Source of the DNA: Viridothelium virens
Lineage: Eukaryota; Ascomycota; Dothideomycetes; Trypetheliales; Trypetheliaceae
DNA length: 64,000 bases
Reading direction: 5' to 3'
NCBI GenBank assembly: GCA_010094025.1
Contig: ML991784.1
Span: 186,001-250,000, forward strand
The notes beneath the pieces were generated by a model that was given only the letters and a program-made list of their open reading frames with translations, searched no databases and was not told the DNA's origin. A program made the position numbers and the translations under genes. Position 1 is the stretch's first letter, and the number at the start of each line of letters is the position of its first letter. Below, in pieces: positions 12,356 through 22,655 of this stretch.

Positions 12356-13678
12356 ATGAAGGGAAATAACATCTTCGCAACCTTGGTTCCACTAGCAGCT
12401 GCCTCTCTGACTTCACACCCCTCTCCTGCAGACCTAAGATCAAGCGATCCAAAAGTAAACTATGATGGCTACCATGTCTACAGTGTGAGAGCTGCCGATA
12501 TTCATGAAGCGCATGAGTTGGAGAAGCGTTTCGCGCGATACCCTACAGTTCAGAGACGCAGCACGGTTGATGTGGCAATCCCACCACAGGAAGTCCGAGG
12601 TTTCAATGCACTGGGGCTCGAGGCACGGTTGCTGAACATCGATCTTGGTCGGCAGATTCGCGAGGAGAATAAGAGCCCGACCTATACAAGAACGGTCCAC
12701 TAGCGAGCTGATCAACTTCCAGACCTCTCCTGGTTTGATACCTACCACAATTACACGGACCACCTGCAGTACTGGGATGATCTGACCGATGCCTTTCCAA
12801 AGAACTCGGAGAAGTTTGACCTTGGCCTGTCGTACGAGGGTCGCTCTATCTATGCGTATCACTACTTCGGTGGTAAGGGTGATGCAAGAGACAAGCCTGT
12901 AGTTCTTTGGCACTTGACCGTCCATGCACGAGAGTGGATTACTACAATGGTCCACGAGTACTTCGCGTACCAGCTGGTGGATGGCTATCAGCGGGGGGAT
13001 GCCAACGTTACCTACTTCTTCGATAACTATGACTTCTTTCTAGTGCCGTTTCACAACCCAGATGGCTTCGTGTACACGCAAACCACCGATCGGCAGTGGC
13101 GTAAGAACCGTCAGCCACGCAGTAACTCCACGTGCGTTGGCACCTACCTCAATCGCAACTGGAAGTACAAGTGGGCATCGAATCCAGGCGCATCACCAGA
13201 CCCCTGTTCCGATACCTTTCAAGGCGCGTCCGCAGGCGATACTCCTGAAAATCAGGCGGTCTCGGCTCTATCCGACATTCTTGGTGCGCGTCCGGCGGGA
13301 ATTAGGTCCTATGTCGATCTGCATAGCTACGGTGAAAAGATCCTGACGCCATTCGGCTGGACCTGCGATCCATCAGAGCAGCCCGCGACGTTGCCACGAA
13401 TGCTCGAAGTGGCTGGCGGCCTTGCAGCGATCGTCAATGCGTATAATGGTACCAATTACACGTTCGGAACCGGGTGTGATATTGAATATTACTCTTCTGG
13501 TAACGGCCGCGACCACCACTATGGCATATACAATGCTAATCACAGTTGGACACTCGAGCTTGACCCTTTGACTGATGATGAAGGGGGTTTTGTTCTGCCA
13601 GCAGACCGCATCTGGCCAGTAGTGCAGGAACAGTGGGAGGGTCAGCTCTGGGTGTTGAGGAACGTCACTCAGGACTAA
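12356..13678 (+). pseudogene. Secreted M14 metallocarboxypeptidase, interrupted by an in-frame TAG
   Basis: One continuous reading frame of 441 codons encodes a fungal zinc carboxypeptidase A-type enzyme, except for a TAG at codon 116 (12701-12703). Codons 1-115 are a short hydrophobic N-terminus (probable signal peptide) and the M14 propeptide. After the stop, the frame resumes at once with the mature enzyme (LPDLSWFDTYH). The catalytic part is complete: zinc ligands HxxE (His190, Glu193) and His323, the Arg/Asn region NRNW, and the catalytic Glu401 in SWTLELDP, numbering from the first ATG. In relatives I recall a basic, Kex2-type residue pair at exactly the stop position. No plausible intron removes the TAG; the only local GT...AG is 9 bp. 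It is either a recent nonsense allele, a readthrough gene or a base error. Confidence 0.8.
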
Positions 13679-14625
13679 ATGGCCCATTGGAAATACGGAG
13701 TATATGAGTGTATCGGTATCGTATACCTCGTACTCTATGTGAATATTGGCTTAGCACCTGTCCATGTTCAATGTTAGCTCCACGAAACAGCAAGTAGTTA
13801 TGAATTTGATACTTAGGGATTTATTGTAAGGCACCTACATCATTTGCTTCCCGTTTTAAAACAATTTTTGAGTCCTTCGGGTCCAGATAGAAACCCTCAA
13901 GCCGCTCGCATCCACGAGTGTGATTCACGACAACATTGGCGGAGAGTGTCATAGAGATTGTCCGCTCAGGTCAAGTCCTTCTCCCCTTTAACGGAAATAT
14001 TGTTTCACATATTTCACTAGCCAGGCATAGATCTTGCGCTCGTTGGTACGCCACTGTTTGGCGGTGCCCTAATGACTTTGCTGTATCACTACGAATGCGA
14101 CTCAAGAGCTTATAAAGCACTTTCTCCTCGCGATTGGTTGCGCCAATTACTTGCAGTAAGATTGTCAATACAGTCTTGTAGGGTGAGTTCATGTAGAGAT
14201 ATGCCCCAAGCTCCGCTGACAGTTCTACTCCTAATGCACTCAAGAAATCCAGAGACAAGTCACTGAACTCCACGTGGACTTTGGAAAATGAAGAAGGCTA
14301 TAGAATATAGAAAAGCCACAGGTTTAATGTTACTGTTGTAGAAAATAGATATTTGCTCGCGGAGAACATTGATGTTGCTGTAGAGTCGCTCACGTAGAGT
14401 CGGGATTTTTGTGAGAATGGAGGTGGAGGTTGAGCTACAAATATCGTACTCCGTACATCACCGACTGGACCGCGTCACGCGCCTCAACACCTACGGCGAC
14501 ACAACGCGTCGCCTTGCGATACCTCATCTGCAGTCCAACTCGAGGGCAATGTTTCTACACGTCTGTAGGTCTCTGCCGACTGCCGGGTCCCCTCTGCTTT
14601 CATCCAACACCGTGCGTTCACCACC
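13679..14625. other. Intergenic stretch with two TACGGAGTA-type motifs
   Basis: TACGGAGTA lies at 13694-13702 and its reverse complement TACTCCGTA at 14447-14455. A minus-strand 100-aa ORF (13971-14273) looks weakly protein-like but has no recognisable family. The right end is the promoter and leader of the dynactin gene. Confidence 0.45.
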
Positions 14626-17600
14626 ATGACGGACTCCTTACACGTTGGCCAAACAATCGAGCTCAAAGATGGCCGCCAAGCGATCATTCGTTTCCTCGGC
14701 ACGACGCATTTTGCCGCTGGAGATTGGGTAGGCGTTGAGCTTGATGATGCATCAGGAAAGAATGACGGCTCCGTACAAGGCGAACGATACTTTGATTGCG
14801 ATACGGCACATGGCATGTTTCTACGCGAAGCCGGCATTGCTCGAATTGTGGAACAGCAACAGTCAAAAGCCCCGGCGAAGCCAAATGCAAGGGCTAATGG
14901 CCAGGTTGGACACTCGGCTCAGGGACGGCCTAGTAGCGGAGTTGTCAATGGCCTCAAGAGACTAAGCACAATTGATCCTGGAAATAAGAGACAGAGTATG
15001 AATATTGCAAGTCCTACGCCTGGAGCAAGAGGAATCAGTGCATCAAGTGGACTTAGAGTAAATTCTTTGTCCTCGACTTTTGTCCTTGCTCTCTAACACG
15101 TAATAGTCCCCTGCAAAGTCTCCTACCAAACCTGCTGCCTCAACTACCTCGAGCGGTCCAAGTTCACGTACAGCGACACCGCCAGTCGCTGGAAGAGGCC
15201 GTCCTTCCTCGACCATAGCCCCCAAATCTCGACCGAGCATGGCCCCACCCGCTAGCAAGCGTACATCCACAGGACCGACCACTACAGCGACGACCAACCG
15301 GAGTGTCAGACCGTCCGTTGGGGGTGTCGGCTCTTCTTTTAGCAGGACAGCAAAGACACCTACAGGGTCACAAGAGAGACCTGTGGCAGGACAGCCATCG
15401 CTGGCCCCGAAGCGTGGCCCAGCCCAACAAAGTCCAAGTCCAACAAAAGAGACCGAGCAAGATGCGGGTGAGTCGAATGCGATTGGCCAAGCTTTGAGTC
15501 CTGGCGAGGATATTACACCACCTCTGGAGAGTCCTGTTTCCGAAAGTCTACAACAAGAGTCCTCCATTGGCGAACGTCTGCGCTCTGCTGCTCCTCCGAA
15601 TGGTCAGGCAAAGGCGTCTCGACCCTCGGCTAACCGCAGACCATCCTCACCACAGTCATCAGCACGCCAGTCAAGGCCAGTGACAGCCAGCAACCGGGAG
15701 GTTGAAGATCTGAAAGCGAAATTGAAGGTGATGGAGCGAAAGCGTCTAGAGGACCGGGAGAAGCTCAAATCTTTGGATAGGATACAGCAAGAGCGGGACC
15801 GTTTTGAAAGTATCATTCAGAAATTGCAGACAAAATATCAGCCGCAACAACAGGAAATTGCTGATCTCAAAAAGCAGCTGAGAGAATCTAGTGAAAAGAC
15901 CGAGGGGTTGGAAAAGACTCAGGCAGAGCACGACTCCATTATGGAAATGGCAACGCTAGATCGCGAGATGGCTGAAGAAACAGCAGAAGGCTACAAGACA
16001 GAACTCCAAGCAGTACGAGAAAGGATGGAAGAGCTTCAACTCGAGGTAGAAATATTGCAAGAAGAAAACCAGGAACTTGGTAAAGAAATGAGTCCCGAGG
16101 AAAAGACCAGTCAGGGATGGCTACAGTTGGAGCGCACGAACGAGCGACTTCGCGAAGCGCTTCTCCGTCTGCGGGATCTAACGCAAGAGCGCGAAGATGA
16201 AATGAGACATCAAATTCATGGCCTAGAAGCTGACGTCAGAGATCTCACTGAGACTAAGGAGGTGTACGAAATTGCGAAAGAGAAGCTACTACAGTCTGAA
16301 GCGGACATTGAAGATCTACGACAGCAGTTGGAAGCGGCACTAGGGGCAGAGGAAATGATTGAAGAGCTAACTGAACGCAATCAAGCTTTGACTGAGCGAA
16401 TGGATGAGCTCAACACTCAAATTGAAGATCTTGAAAGTTTGAAGGAACTCAACGATGAGCTCGAGATCAACCATGTTGAGGCGGAAAAACAAATGCAAGA
16501 AGAAATTGATTTCAAAGAGAGCTTGGTGATTGAACACAATCGAAGAGCTGCCCAGCAAGATGAAAGATTGCAAGATTACGAATATACCCTGACGCGCTTT
16601 CGTGAGCTTGTGTCGAGCCAACAGAGCGCTATCGATGATATGACAGCCGCGCGGCAGGTTACTGAATCCGAAGCCGCAGATCTAAATGAGAGGTCGAAAG
16701 CTATGATGGACCTTAATATGAAGCTGCAAATGTCTGCTTCCAAGACTCAGGTCAAGACAATAGATTTGGAATTGCGCAGGCTGGATGCACAAGAGGCGGC
16801 CGAGCACCTAGCAATCGTGCAGTTGTTCTTACCGGAGACTTTCCAGACAGAACGCGATTCAGTACTTGCATTACTCAGATTCAAACGCATTGGTTTCAAG
16901 GCGCAGCTTATTCATGGCTTTGTAAAGGAGAAGCTATCCGGCCGAGTTCAGAGCGGGCATGAGGATGACTTATTTGCAGCCTGTGACATACTGGATAAAC
17001 TGGCCTGGATCACGGCCATGTGCGAGAGGTTTACTAATAGCATATCGAGTTGTTCTATCGAACACTTCGCAAAATTCGAAGGCGCTCTTTACGAGCTTGA
17101 GCCTGTTGAGCGAGCTCTGAACAGCTATGTTGAAGGCCTGAAGAAAGAAGAACTCAAAGAGCAGAAGGTCGCCGAAGAGCTCCAACGCTCAATGGCTGTC
17201 ATGGATCACCTTGCAGAAATACACCTCCAGCCGTCTCTGGAATCGTATGCCGATGATATCCTCATGCGGACGCTAATGACCCAGTCTCATCTTGAAAATA
17301 CCGCTGCAGCACTAGCTCAAACCAAGGCTATGGTTCAAGCCAAAGTGCAAAACAGTGAAGATACATCAGAGGAAGAGGCGAACGAGCTCGAATTCTTTTC
17401 GACCAAAGCTGATACCCTCATCTCTGCATCAAGGAGTGCCAAAGTCATTGTCGGCAAAGCGCTTCGAAGCCTTGAAGAACTAAAGAGCCGGTGTCTAACC
17501 CTAAACGAAGACACGGAGCCCGCCTTCACTGCCTCCGAAGAGTCTGCCAGTGAACTCGCAGCCTACACTCGCTCCCTCGGCACATCCCTCCATTCCCTGC

Positions 17601-18787
17601 TCAGCGAAGAGGGCCGCACCACCCCTTTCACCGCTACCGAAATCGCGCAAACCGTGTCTACAACAACCACCTCGTTCTTCTCGCTACCCACCCCCGAACC
17701 AAGCCTCCTCTCCACCCTCACCACCCGCCTACGCTCCACCACCAACGCCCTCACCGACCTCGCCACCACCGCCACCGACCTCACCCTCACCACCGAATTC
17801 ACTCGCGCCCAGCCCCCCTGGGTCCTGCGCGCCGCGGCGCTTAAAGACGCCAAGCTCACAGCGGTCGACACGGAGGCGCTGCTGGCGCGAGCGCGCGAGG
17901 AGAACGCAGCGAAGGCGCGGGAGATGCGGCAGCAGGAGCACGCGCTCGAGGAGCAGGCGGTGAAGATCGAGCTGCTGGAGGCGCGCATGAAGGATGCGGG
18001 GCGGCGGAGTGCGAGGATCGCGGAGCTGGAGAGGGAGATTGCGGAGGTGAAGGGGAGGGAGCGCGAGCTCGGGGAGGGGTTGAAGAGGAGGGAGGAGGAG
18101 GTGAGGAGGGTGGTGGAGGAGCGGGAGGAGCTGAGGAGGGTGGCGGGGGAGAGGAAGGAGGTTGTTGTTACGGGGACGGAGGGGCGGGGTGTGGAGGGTG
18201 AGAAGGCGGTGGCGACGGGAAGGGAGATGGAAGGGTTGAGGGAGAGGATTCGTGAGCTTGAGGGGGCGGTGCGCTGGTTGCGCGAGGATAATCGGCGAGC
18301 GCGTGTGGTGGAGCCGGCGATGCAGAGTCGTGTCGGGGCCCCGAAAATGGACTGGCTTGCTGAACCGCTGTTGTCGAAGACTCGGACGCCTGAACAGCAG
18401 AGACGGGAGACGGTGAAGGCGGAGGGGAAAGAGGTGCTGAGTGAGCTGCTGGAACTCGTCGATGGTGCGAAGCCAGTGGATCTGTCGGCGCTGCCGGAGA
18501 ACAAGCTGGCATGGCAGCCAGCGAGGGAGAAGCCCCGGTTCCAGCTCCTGAAACAGGCGGAAGACTATGAGGCTTGGGCTGCGTGGCGGGATGAGGTCTT
18601 GAAGCAAGCGAAGGGTCTGAGAAATCGAGAACAGGTCAAGATGCAGGCAAGGCAGACAGGCAAGGTTGCTGCTAGAGTCAATTTCTTGCTACCCACGTTG
18701 CCGAGTGAGAAGGTGCAAGATACGGCGGTGCGCATTGTCGAGCCTGGAGAATTTGATGATCTGAAAGAGGCCATTGGGGTAGCGTGA
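14626..18787 (+). CDS. nudM: Dynactin large subunit p150Glued
   Basis: Exons 14626-15057 and 15107-18787 give 1370 aa. It would link cytoplasmic dynein to microtubules and cargo (nudM in Aspergillus nidulans, ro-3 in Neurospora). An N-terminal CAP-Gly domain occupies residues ~5-75 (TIELKDGRQA, GDWVGVELDD, YFDCDTAHGMFL). A Ser/Thr/Pro/Lys basic linker follows to about residue 340. A long coiled coil covers residues ~360-700 (heptad-rich Glu/Leu/Gln), then a conserved middle region around VQLFLPETFQTERDS, and a second, strongly charged coiled coil near 1040-1230. Length is as expected for fungal p150. The single 49-bp intron (GT-AG, CTAAC branch) lies just after the CAP-Gly region. Base composition changes sharply inside the last third: C-rich near 17.7 kb, G-rich near 18.1 kb. 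Confidence 0.93.
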
Positions 18788-19753
18788 TGGGATGTAGACT
18801 TGTACCTAGGTATGATGGCTTGGCGAATACTGATACCCTTTACAGATTTAACCCTGTTTCATGTCGATAATCTCTTTTGCATAGTCTTCTAAGATTTCAG
18901 AAGATATACCATCTTTATTCTCTGAATGATTGGTAGTCTTTGAGGTCTGCTTTCGATGCCCAATGATCCAAGTCAAGACTGTGTGAATGAGTCACTTGGG
19001 AGAGGACCATTTGGAACGCAGTCTATCTGAATGGGACCATTTCGATCTTGTATATCCCAGCCCACATGACCTATGGCACCGTGAGGGTTTGCTCATTTCC
19101 AATCACAGGAGGTCATCGAGATAAAGGCGATCTCATCGCGCGAGGAGCAGAATTGGCTAGGAACCTTCACAAAGTAAGGAACTGCCATATACTAGGCCTT
19201 ACGAAAATCTCGACATGCAAGACATGCCCTGCTCCAGGCGGGTGATCAGCCATGATCTGAGGAACATGGTGATATATGACGCAATTAGAGTGCTTAGGCT
19301 CAAGGGGCGGGCATCCCACCAATCCCATGATGATCCACGACAGACTGCCGAAGCGTTCGACCGTCATCAACTGTTTCCGCAAGAATGTGCCGTAATAGAT
19401 GTAATCGTGGTAATCTACCTACATTAGTGTCTACAGATCTTCCACGAAGTTTTCTAGAACCCCGGAGATGCTCATATCTTCGGCCTAATCTACTCGCGGT
19501 AATGATTTCGCCTGCTGACCAGATTCTTCATCTTCTCCAAAACTCTTTCGACGCTTTTCTTATTTCTTATCTTTTTTTTTCCTCTTTTTATTACTTACCC
19601 TCTAATTTTACTGACCGTCAGCTACATTAATCTTAATCTTCTATCGCGCCCCAAGCTCCGTCATCATCACATGTATTCCTCCTCCCCAGCATTCTCTTCC
19701 AGTGTCCATCCCATTGCACCAACCCCTTCACACCCCCAGATCCAGCACAGCCC
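18788..19753. other. Intergenic stretch
   Basis: Here are the 3' flank of the dynactin gene and the promoter of the Old Yellow Enzyme gene. A pyrimidine-rich tract at about 19550-19620 precedes the latter. I see no gene. Confidence 0.5.
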
Positions 19754-20905
19754 ATGATGTCCTCCGACACCTCCACCTCCACCTCCCGCCTCTTCCAGCC
19801 CCTCCGCCTCGGCCCCCTCACCCTCTCCCACCGCATCGTCATGGGCCCACTGACGCGCCTCCGCGCCTCCGACACCGACGTGCCGCTGCTCCCCATGGTA
19901 GCGACGCACTACGCGCAGCGCGGCTGCGTCCCCGGCACACTCCTGATCTCAGAGTCGACGCTCGTGTCGCCCCGCGCGGGCGGCCACATCAACACGCCGG
20001 GGATCTGGAGCGCGGAGCAGGTCGCGGCGTGGCGGGTCGTCACTGACGCGGTGCATGCGCGCGACAGCTTCATCTTCTGCCAGCTGCGGGCGTACGGGCG
20101 GGCGGCGAGGGCGGAGGTGCTGAGGGAGCGCGGAGGGTTCGATGTCGTGGGGGCGAGTGCGGTGGCGATGGGGGAGGAGGCGCCGGTGCCGCGGGCGTTG
20201 AGGGAGGAGGAGATCTGGGAGTTTGTGGGGGAGTATGCGGGTGCGGCGAGGAAGGCGATGGAGGCGGGGTTTGATGGGGTGGAGTTGCATGGGGCGAATG
20301 GGTATTTGATTGATCAGTTTACGCAGGATGTATCGAATCGACGGGAGGATGGGTGGGGTGGGAGTGTGGAGAAGAGGAGTCAGTTTGCACTTGAGGTGAC
20401 GAAGGCGGTGGTAGATGCGATAGGGACGCCAGAAAGGGTGGGGATCAGGTTGAGTCCGTGGAGCACGTTCCAGGGGATGAAGATGGACGATCCAATTCCC
20501 CAATTCAGTCACCTGGTGAAGGAGCTAAAGGCGTTGAAACTGGGGTATCTGCATCTGGTTGAGAGCCGAATAGCGGGCAATGCCGACGTCGAAGCGACCG
20601 AAAAGATAGACTTCGCAGTCAATACTTGGGATGGTCAAAGTCCAATTTTCGTTGCAGGTGGTTTCAGACCAGACAGCGCAAGAAGAGCAGTGGATGAGGA
20701 GTACAGGGACACAGACGTGGCTGTCGTCTTTGGTAGGTATTACGTCTCGAATCCGGATTTGGCTTTTCGCGTCAAGCACGGGATCGAATTCACACCCTAT
20801 GACCGAAACACTTTCTACAAAAGGAAGTCGGAGGACGGTTACATTGACTATCCCTTTTGTAAAGAGTTTGGTGCATCTGCGGGTAGGAGCGTGAAGCTCT
20901 CTTGA
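19754..20905 (+). CDS. Old Yellow Enzyme family NADH:flavin oxidoreductase
   Basis: An intronless 383-aa FMN ene-reductase of the OYE family, a single TIM barrel. It probably reduces activated C=C bonds with NAD(P)H; the physiological substrate is unknown. Active-site elements visible are the flavin-contacting PLTR (Thr34), Gln110, the substrate-binding pair and proton donor in HGANGYLIDQF (His179, Asn182, Tyr184), and the phosphate-binding end with FVAGGF and VVFGRYYVSNPDL. The segment after Gln110 reads LRAYGRAA where relatives have LWALGRAA or LWVLGWAA, so the residue equivalent to Trp116 of OYE1 is Arg112. Length matches the family. A second ATG directly follows the first. No neighbouring biosynthetic genes are evident, so it is probably a stand-alone gene. 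Confidence 0.93.
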   Translation: MMSSDTSTSTSRLFQPLRLGPLTLSHRIVMGPLTRLRASDTDVPLLPMVATHYAQRGCVPGTLLISESTLVSPRAGGHINTPGIWSAEQVAAWRVVTDAVHARDSFIFCQLRAYGRAARAEVLRERGGFDVVGASAVAMGEEAPVPRALREEEIWEFVGEYAGAARKAMEAGFDGVELHGANGYLIDQFTQDVSNRREDGWGGSVEKRSQFALEVTKAVVDAIGTPERVGIRLSPWSTFQGMKMDDPIPQFSHLVKELKALKLGYLHLVESRIAGNADVEATEKIDFAVNTWDGQSPIFVAGGFRPDSARRAVDEEYRDTDVAVVFGRYYVSNPDLAFRVKHGIEFTPYDRNTFYKRKSEDGYIDYPFCKEFGASAGRSVKLS

Positions 20906-21609
20906 TGAAGGTAGATCCATTCCAAGGAATCGGAAAGTTTCAGAAAATCGAATAGAGTGAAGTAATGAAATTTGTATCTTAAACACTTTCCTAGTAAATC
21001 CTTTTCCCCTAGGTTTCTATGAAACACTAGGAGCCAAGTAAACTTACCTTTAGCCACGACCTCACCCCAGGACTCCAATTCTGATCATCCACTTTCGATG
21101 TGACCTCAGCGCTTAACCAACGAAGATGGAGCAAACTCTTACGGTGATCCAGTGTGACTCGATTCGGTTTGTCCCAGCCCATTGAATGATGCAGCTAGAC
21201 GTTGCAATGATGACCACTGCTGGTCATGGCCAAAAAGCATCAAGTCAGAGTGCTCCAGCGTCGCTTGATCTTCGGTATCTCCGTCCTTCGGCATCTCCGC
21301 CTAGTCGCCTCCCATTTCTTCATGATGTGCAGAACCCCTCCCAAGCCAGGGCGTCAATAGTGCATTCCGCGTGATGCCTCGCGTAAAACAGGCCATACGC
21401 AGTAAAGCACCAACTGCCTATATATATGTGTCTATCTATATGGTCATCAGTGGTAAAGTCGCGCATGGCGTAAGTCTAGACTTCAATCTATTAGGCAATC
21501 TAGTGAAAACCAAGCTTCCTCGTCATTTCTGTACAGTATGCCTACTTTGTGCTTCCAATTTCCCATGCTCAGATCGTTCGACCCTCTTTACCCACCCCCG
21601 AACAGAAGA
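20906..21609. other. Intergenic stretch
   Basis: I see nothing beyond presumed 3' and 5' flanks of the adjacent genes. ORFs are short and unsupported. Confidence 0.5.
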
Positions 21610-22337
21610 ATGATGGAAGAATTGACACCGCTGCGCGATAGTGCGCAATCCATTCCCACTGACAGTACTCCTCTCATGCCTGATGGGCCCTCAAGGACAT
21701 ACGAACCCATCCGTGGCACTAATGATAGCCTTGGCCTCGATCGCTTTACAGCCACGGGCCAGCCGTATGCTCTCTCCTCCCCCCATGCATCGTGCAAAAC
21801 GCGCAAGCGACTCTGACGGGAATCTCTGTTAGTATGCCTCGCTATCAACATGATCATTACACCAACATGATGTCCCACGGCTCCGGCTCCACCACCGCCG
21901 GCGCCAACCTCCTCCCCTTTCGCTACACCGATGCCAGCATCATCACCATCCCCATCAACCTTTCCGATCTCCCTCCAGACCGCTCCGTTTCTCTCCCCGA
22001 CTCGCCTTCCCTTGCTATTGCCGAAGCAGCATCAGATCAACCAAAGGAGAAGAAGGGAAAGGCAGGATCCTTCTTTAGGAGAATCTCATCTGCGACCCAG
22101 GGAGAGAAGGAAAAAAATTCGAAGAAAGAGATCAAGGCGGTGCGGATGACTCGGGGCGAGTATCTGCAGTACTGGGCTAAGGATGAGAAGGGGAATTATC
22201 GGGAGGGAGTAGTGGACCCACCTGGGGGCAGGAGAGAATGGGTAAGGAGGCAGGTCGAGTTGAATGAGGAGTGGGATAGGGAAGATCGGGAAAAGGGGAG
22301 GAGAACGAGCGTGATAGTGAAGGGCTTGCAAGGATAG
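21610..22337 (+). CDS. Conserved-looking small protein, function unknown
   Basis: Exons 21610-21764 and 21833-22337 give 219 aa. The 68-bp intron (GTATGC...TTAG, CTGAC branch) joins two ORFs in different frames into one that keeps Pro/Tyr-rich character across the join. The first half is Ser/Pro/Thr-rich, with TDASIITIPINLSDLPPDRS as a probable conserved core. A Lys-rich basic stretch with a FFRRISS segment (possible phosphorylation site) follows, then a charged block containing RGEYLQYWAKDEKG and a helical, Arg/Glu-rich C-terminus. No signal peptide or membrane segment is visible. I do not recognise a named family. An upstream in-frame ATG at 21538 exists but would add a poorly composed leader. 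Confidence 0.6.
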
Positions 22338-22655
22338 GCAGTTAGAAATGGCGGAGAGGCCTGTAATTTTAGTAGATGTGGTGTCTTTGTTTTCCTTTTC
22401 CTTTTTCTTTTTCCTTTGAGGGTTGAGATTCGAGAGAGCGGAACATCCGTGGGAAAGGCGTATCTGGATTACGAGCGAGCGGTGATGATTGAGTTTAGTC
22501 ACGATGCTGAATACCACGGAATCGTATCATTAAACAATGTATTGAAGCTTATGAACGTTTATCAAGATAGCTATGCAAAGTCATCCTTGTATACGAGATA
22601 TTCGAAGATCCCAAGGAGGTATTACATCCAATAAAATTATATCCTCCTGTGCGCT
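22338..22655. other. Convergent intergenic region
   Basis: This lies between the 3' ends of the small protein gene (+) and the beta-mannosidase gene (-). It contains a pyrimidine-rich run around 22390-22420. Nothing else is visible. Confidence 0.5.

Noticed and set aside
12695-12703. A 9-bp GT...AG that would remove the carboxypeptidase TAG
   Set aside because: Far below any functional intron size; it cannot contain a branch site.
13971-14273. Minus-strand 100-aa ORF with a protein-like N-terminus
   Set aside because: No recognised family, no splice extension that adds conserved sequence; at most a gene relic.
17563-18607. Two long minus-strand ORFs (about 300 aa each) opposite the dynactin gene
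   Set aside because: They lie entirely within the coiled-coil exon, have Ser/Arg- or Leu/Pro-only composition caused by the C/G skew, and show no motif.
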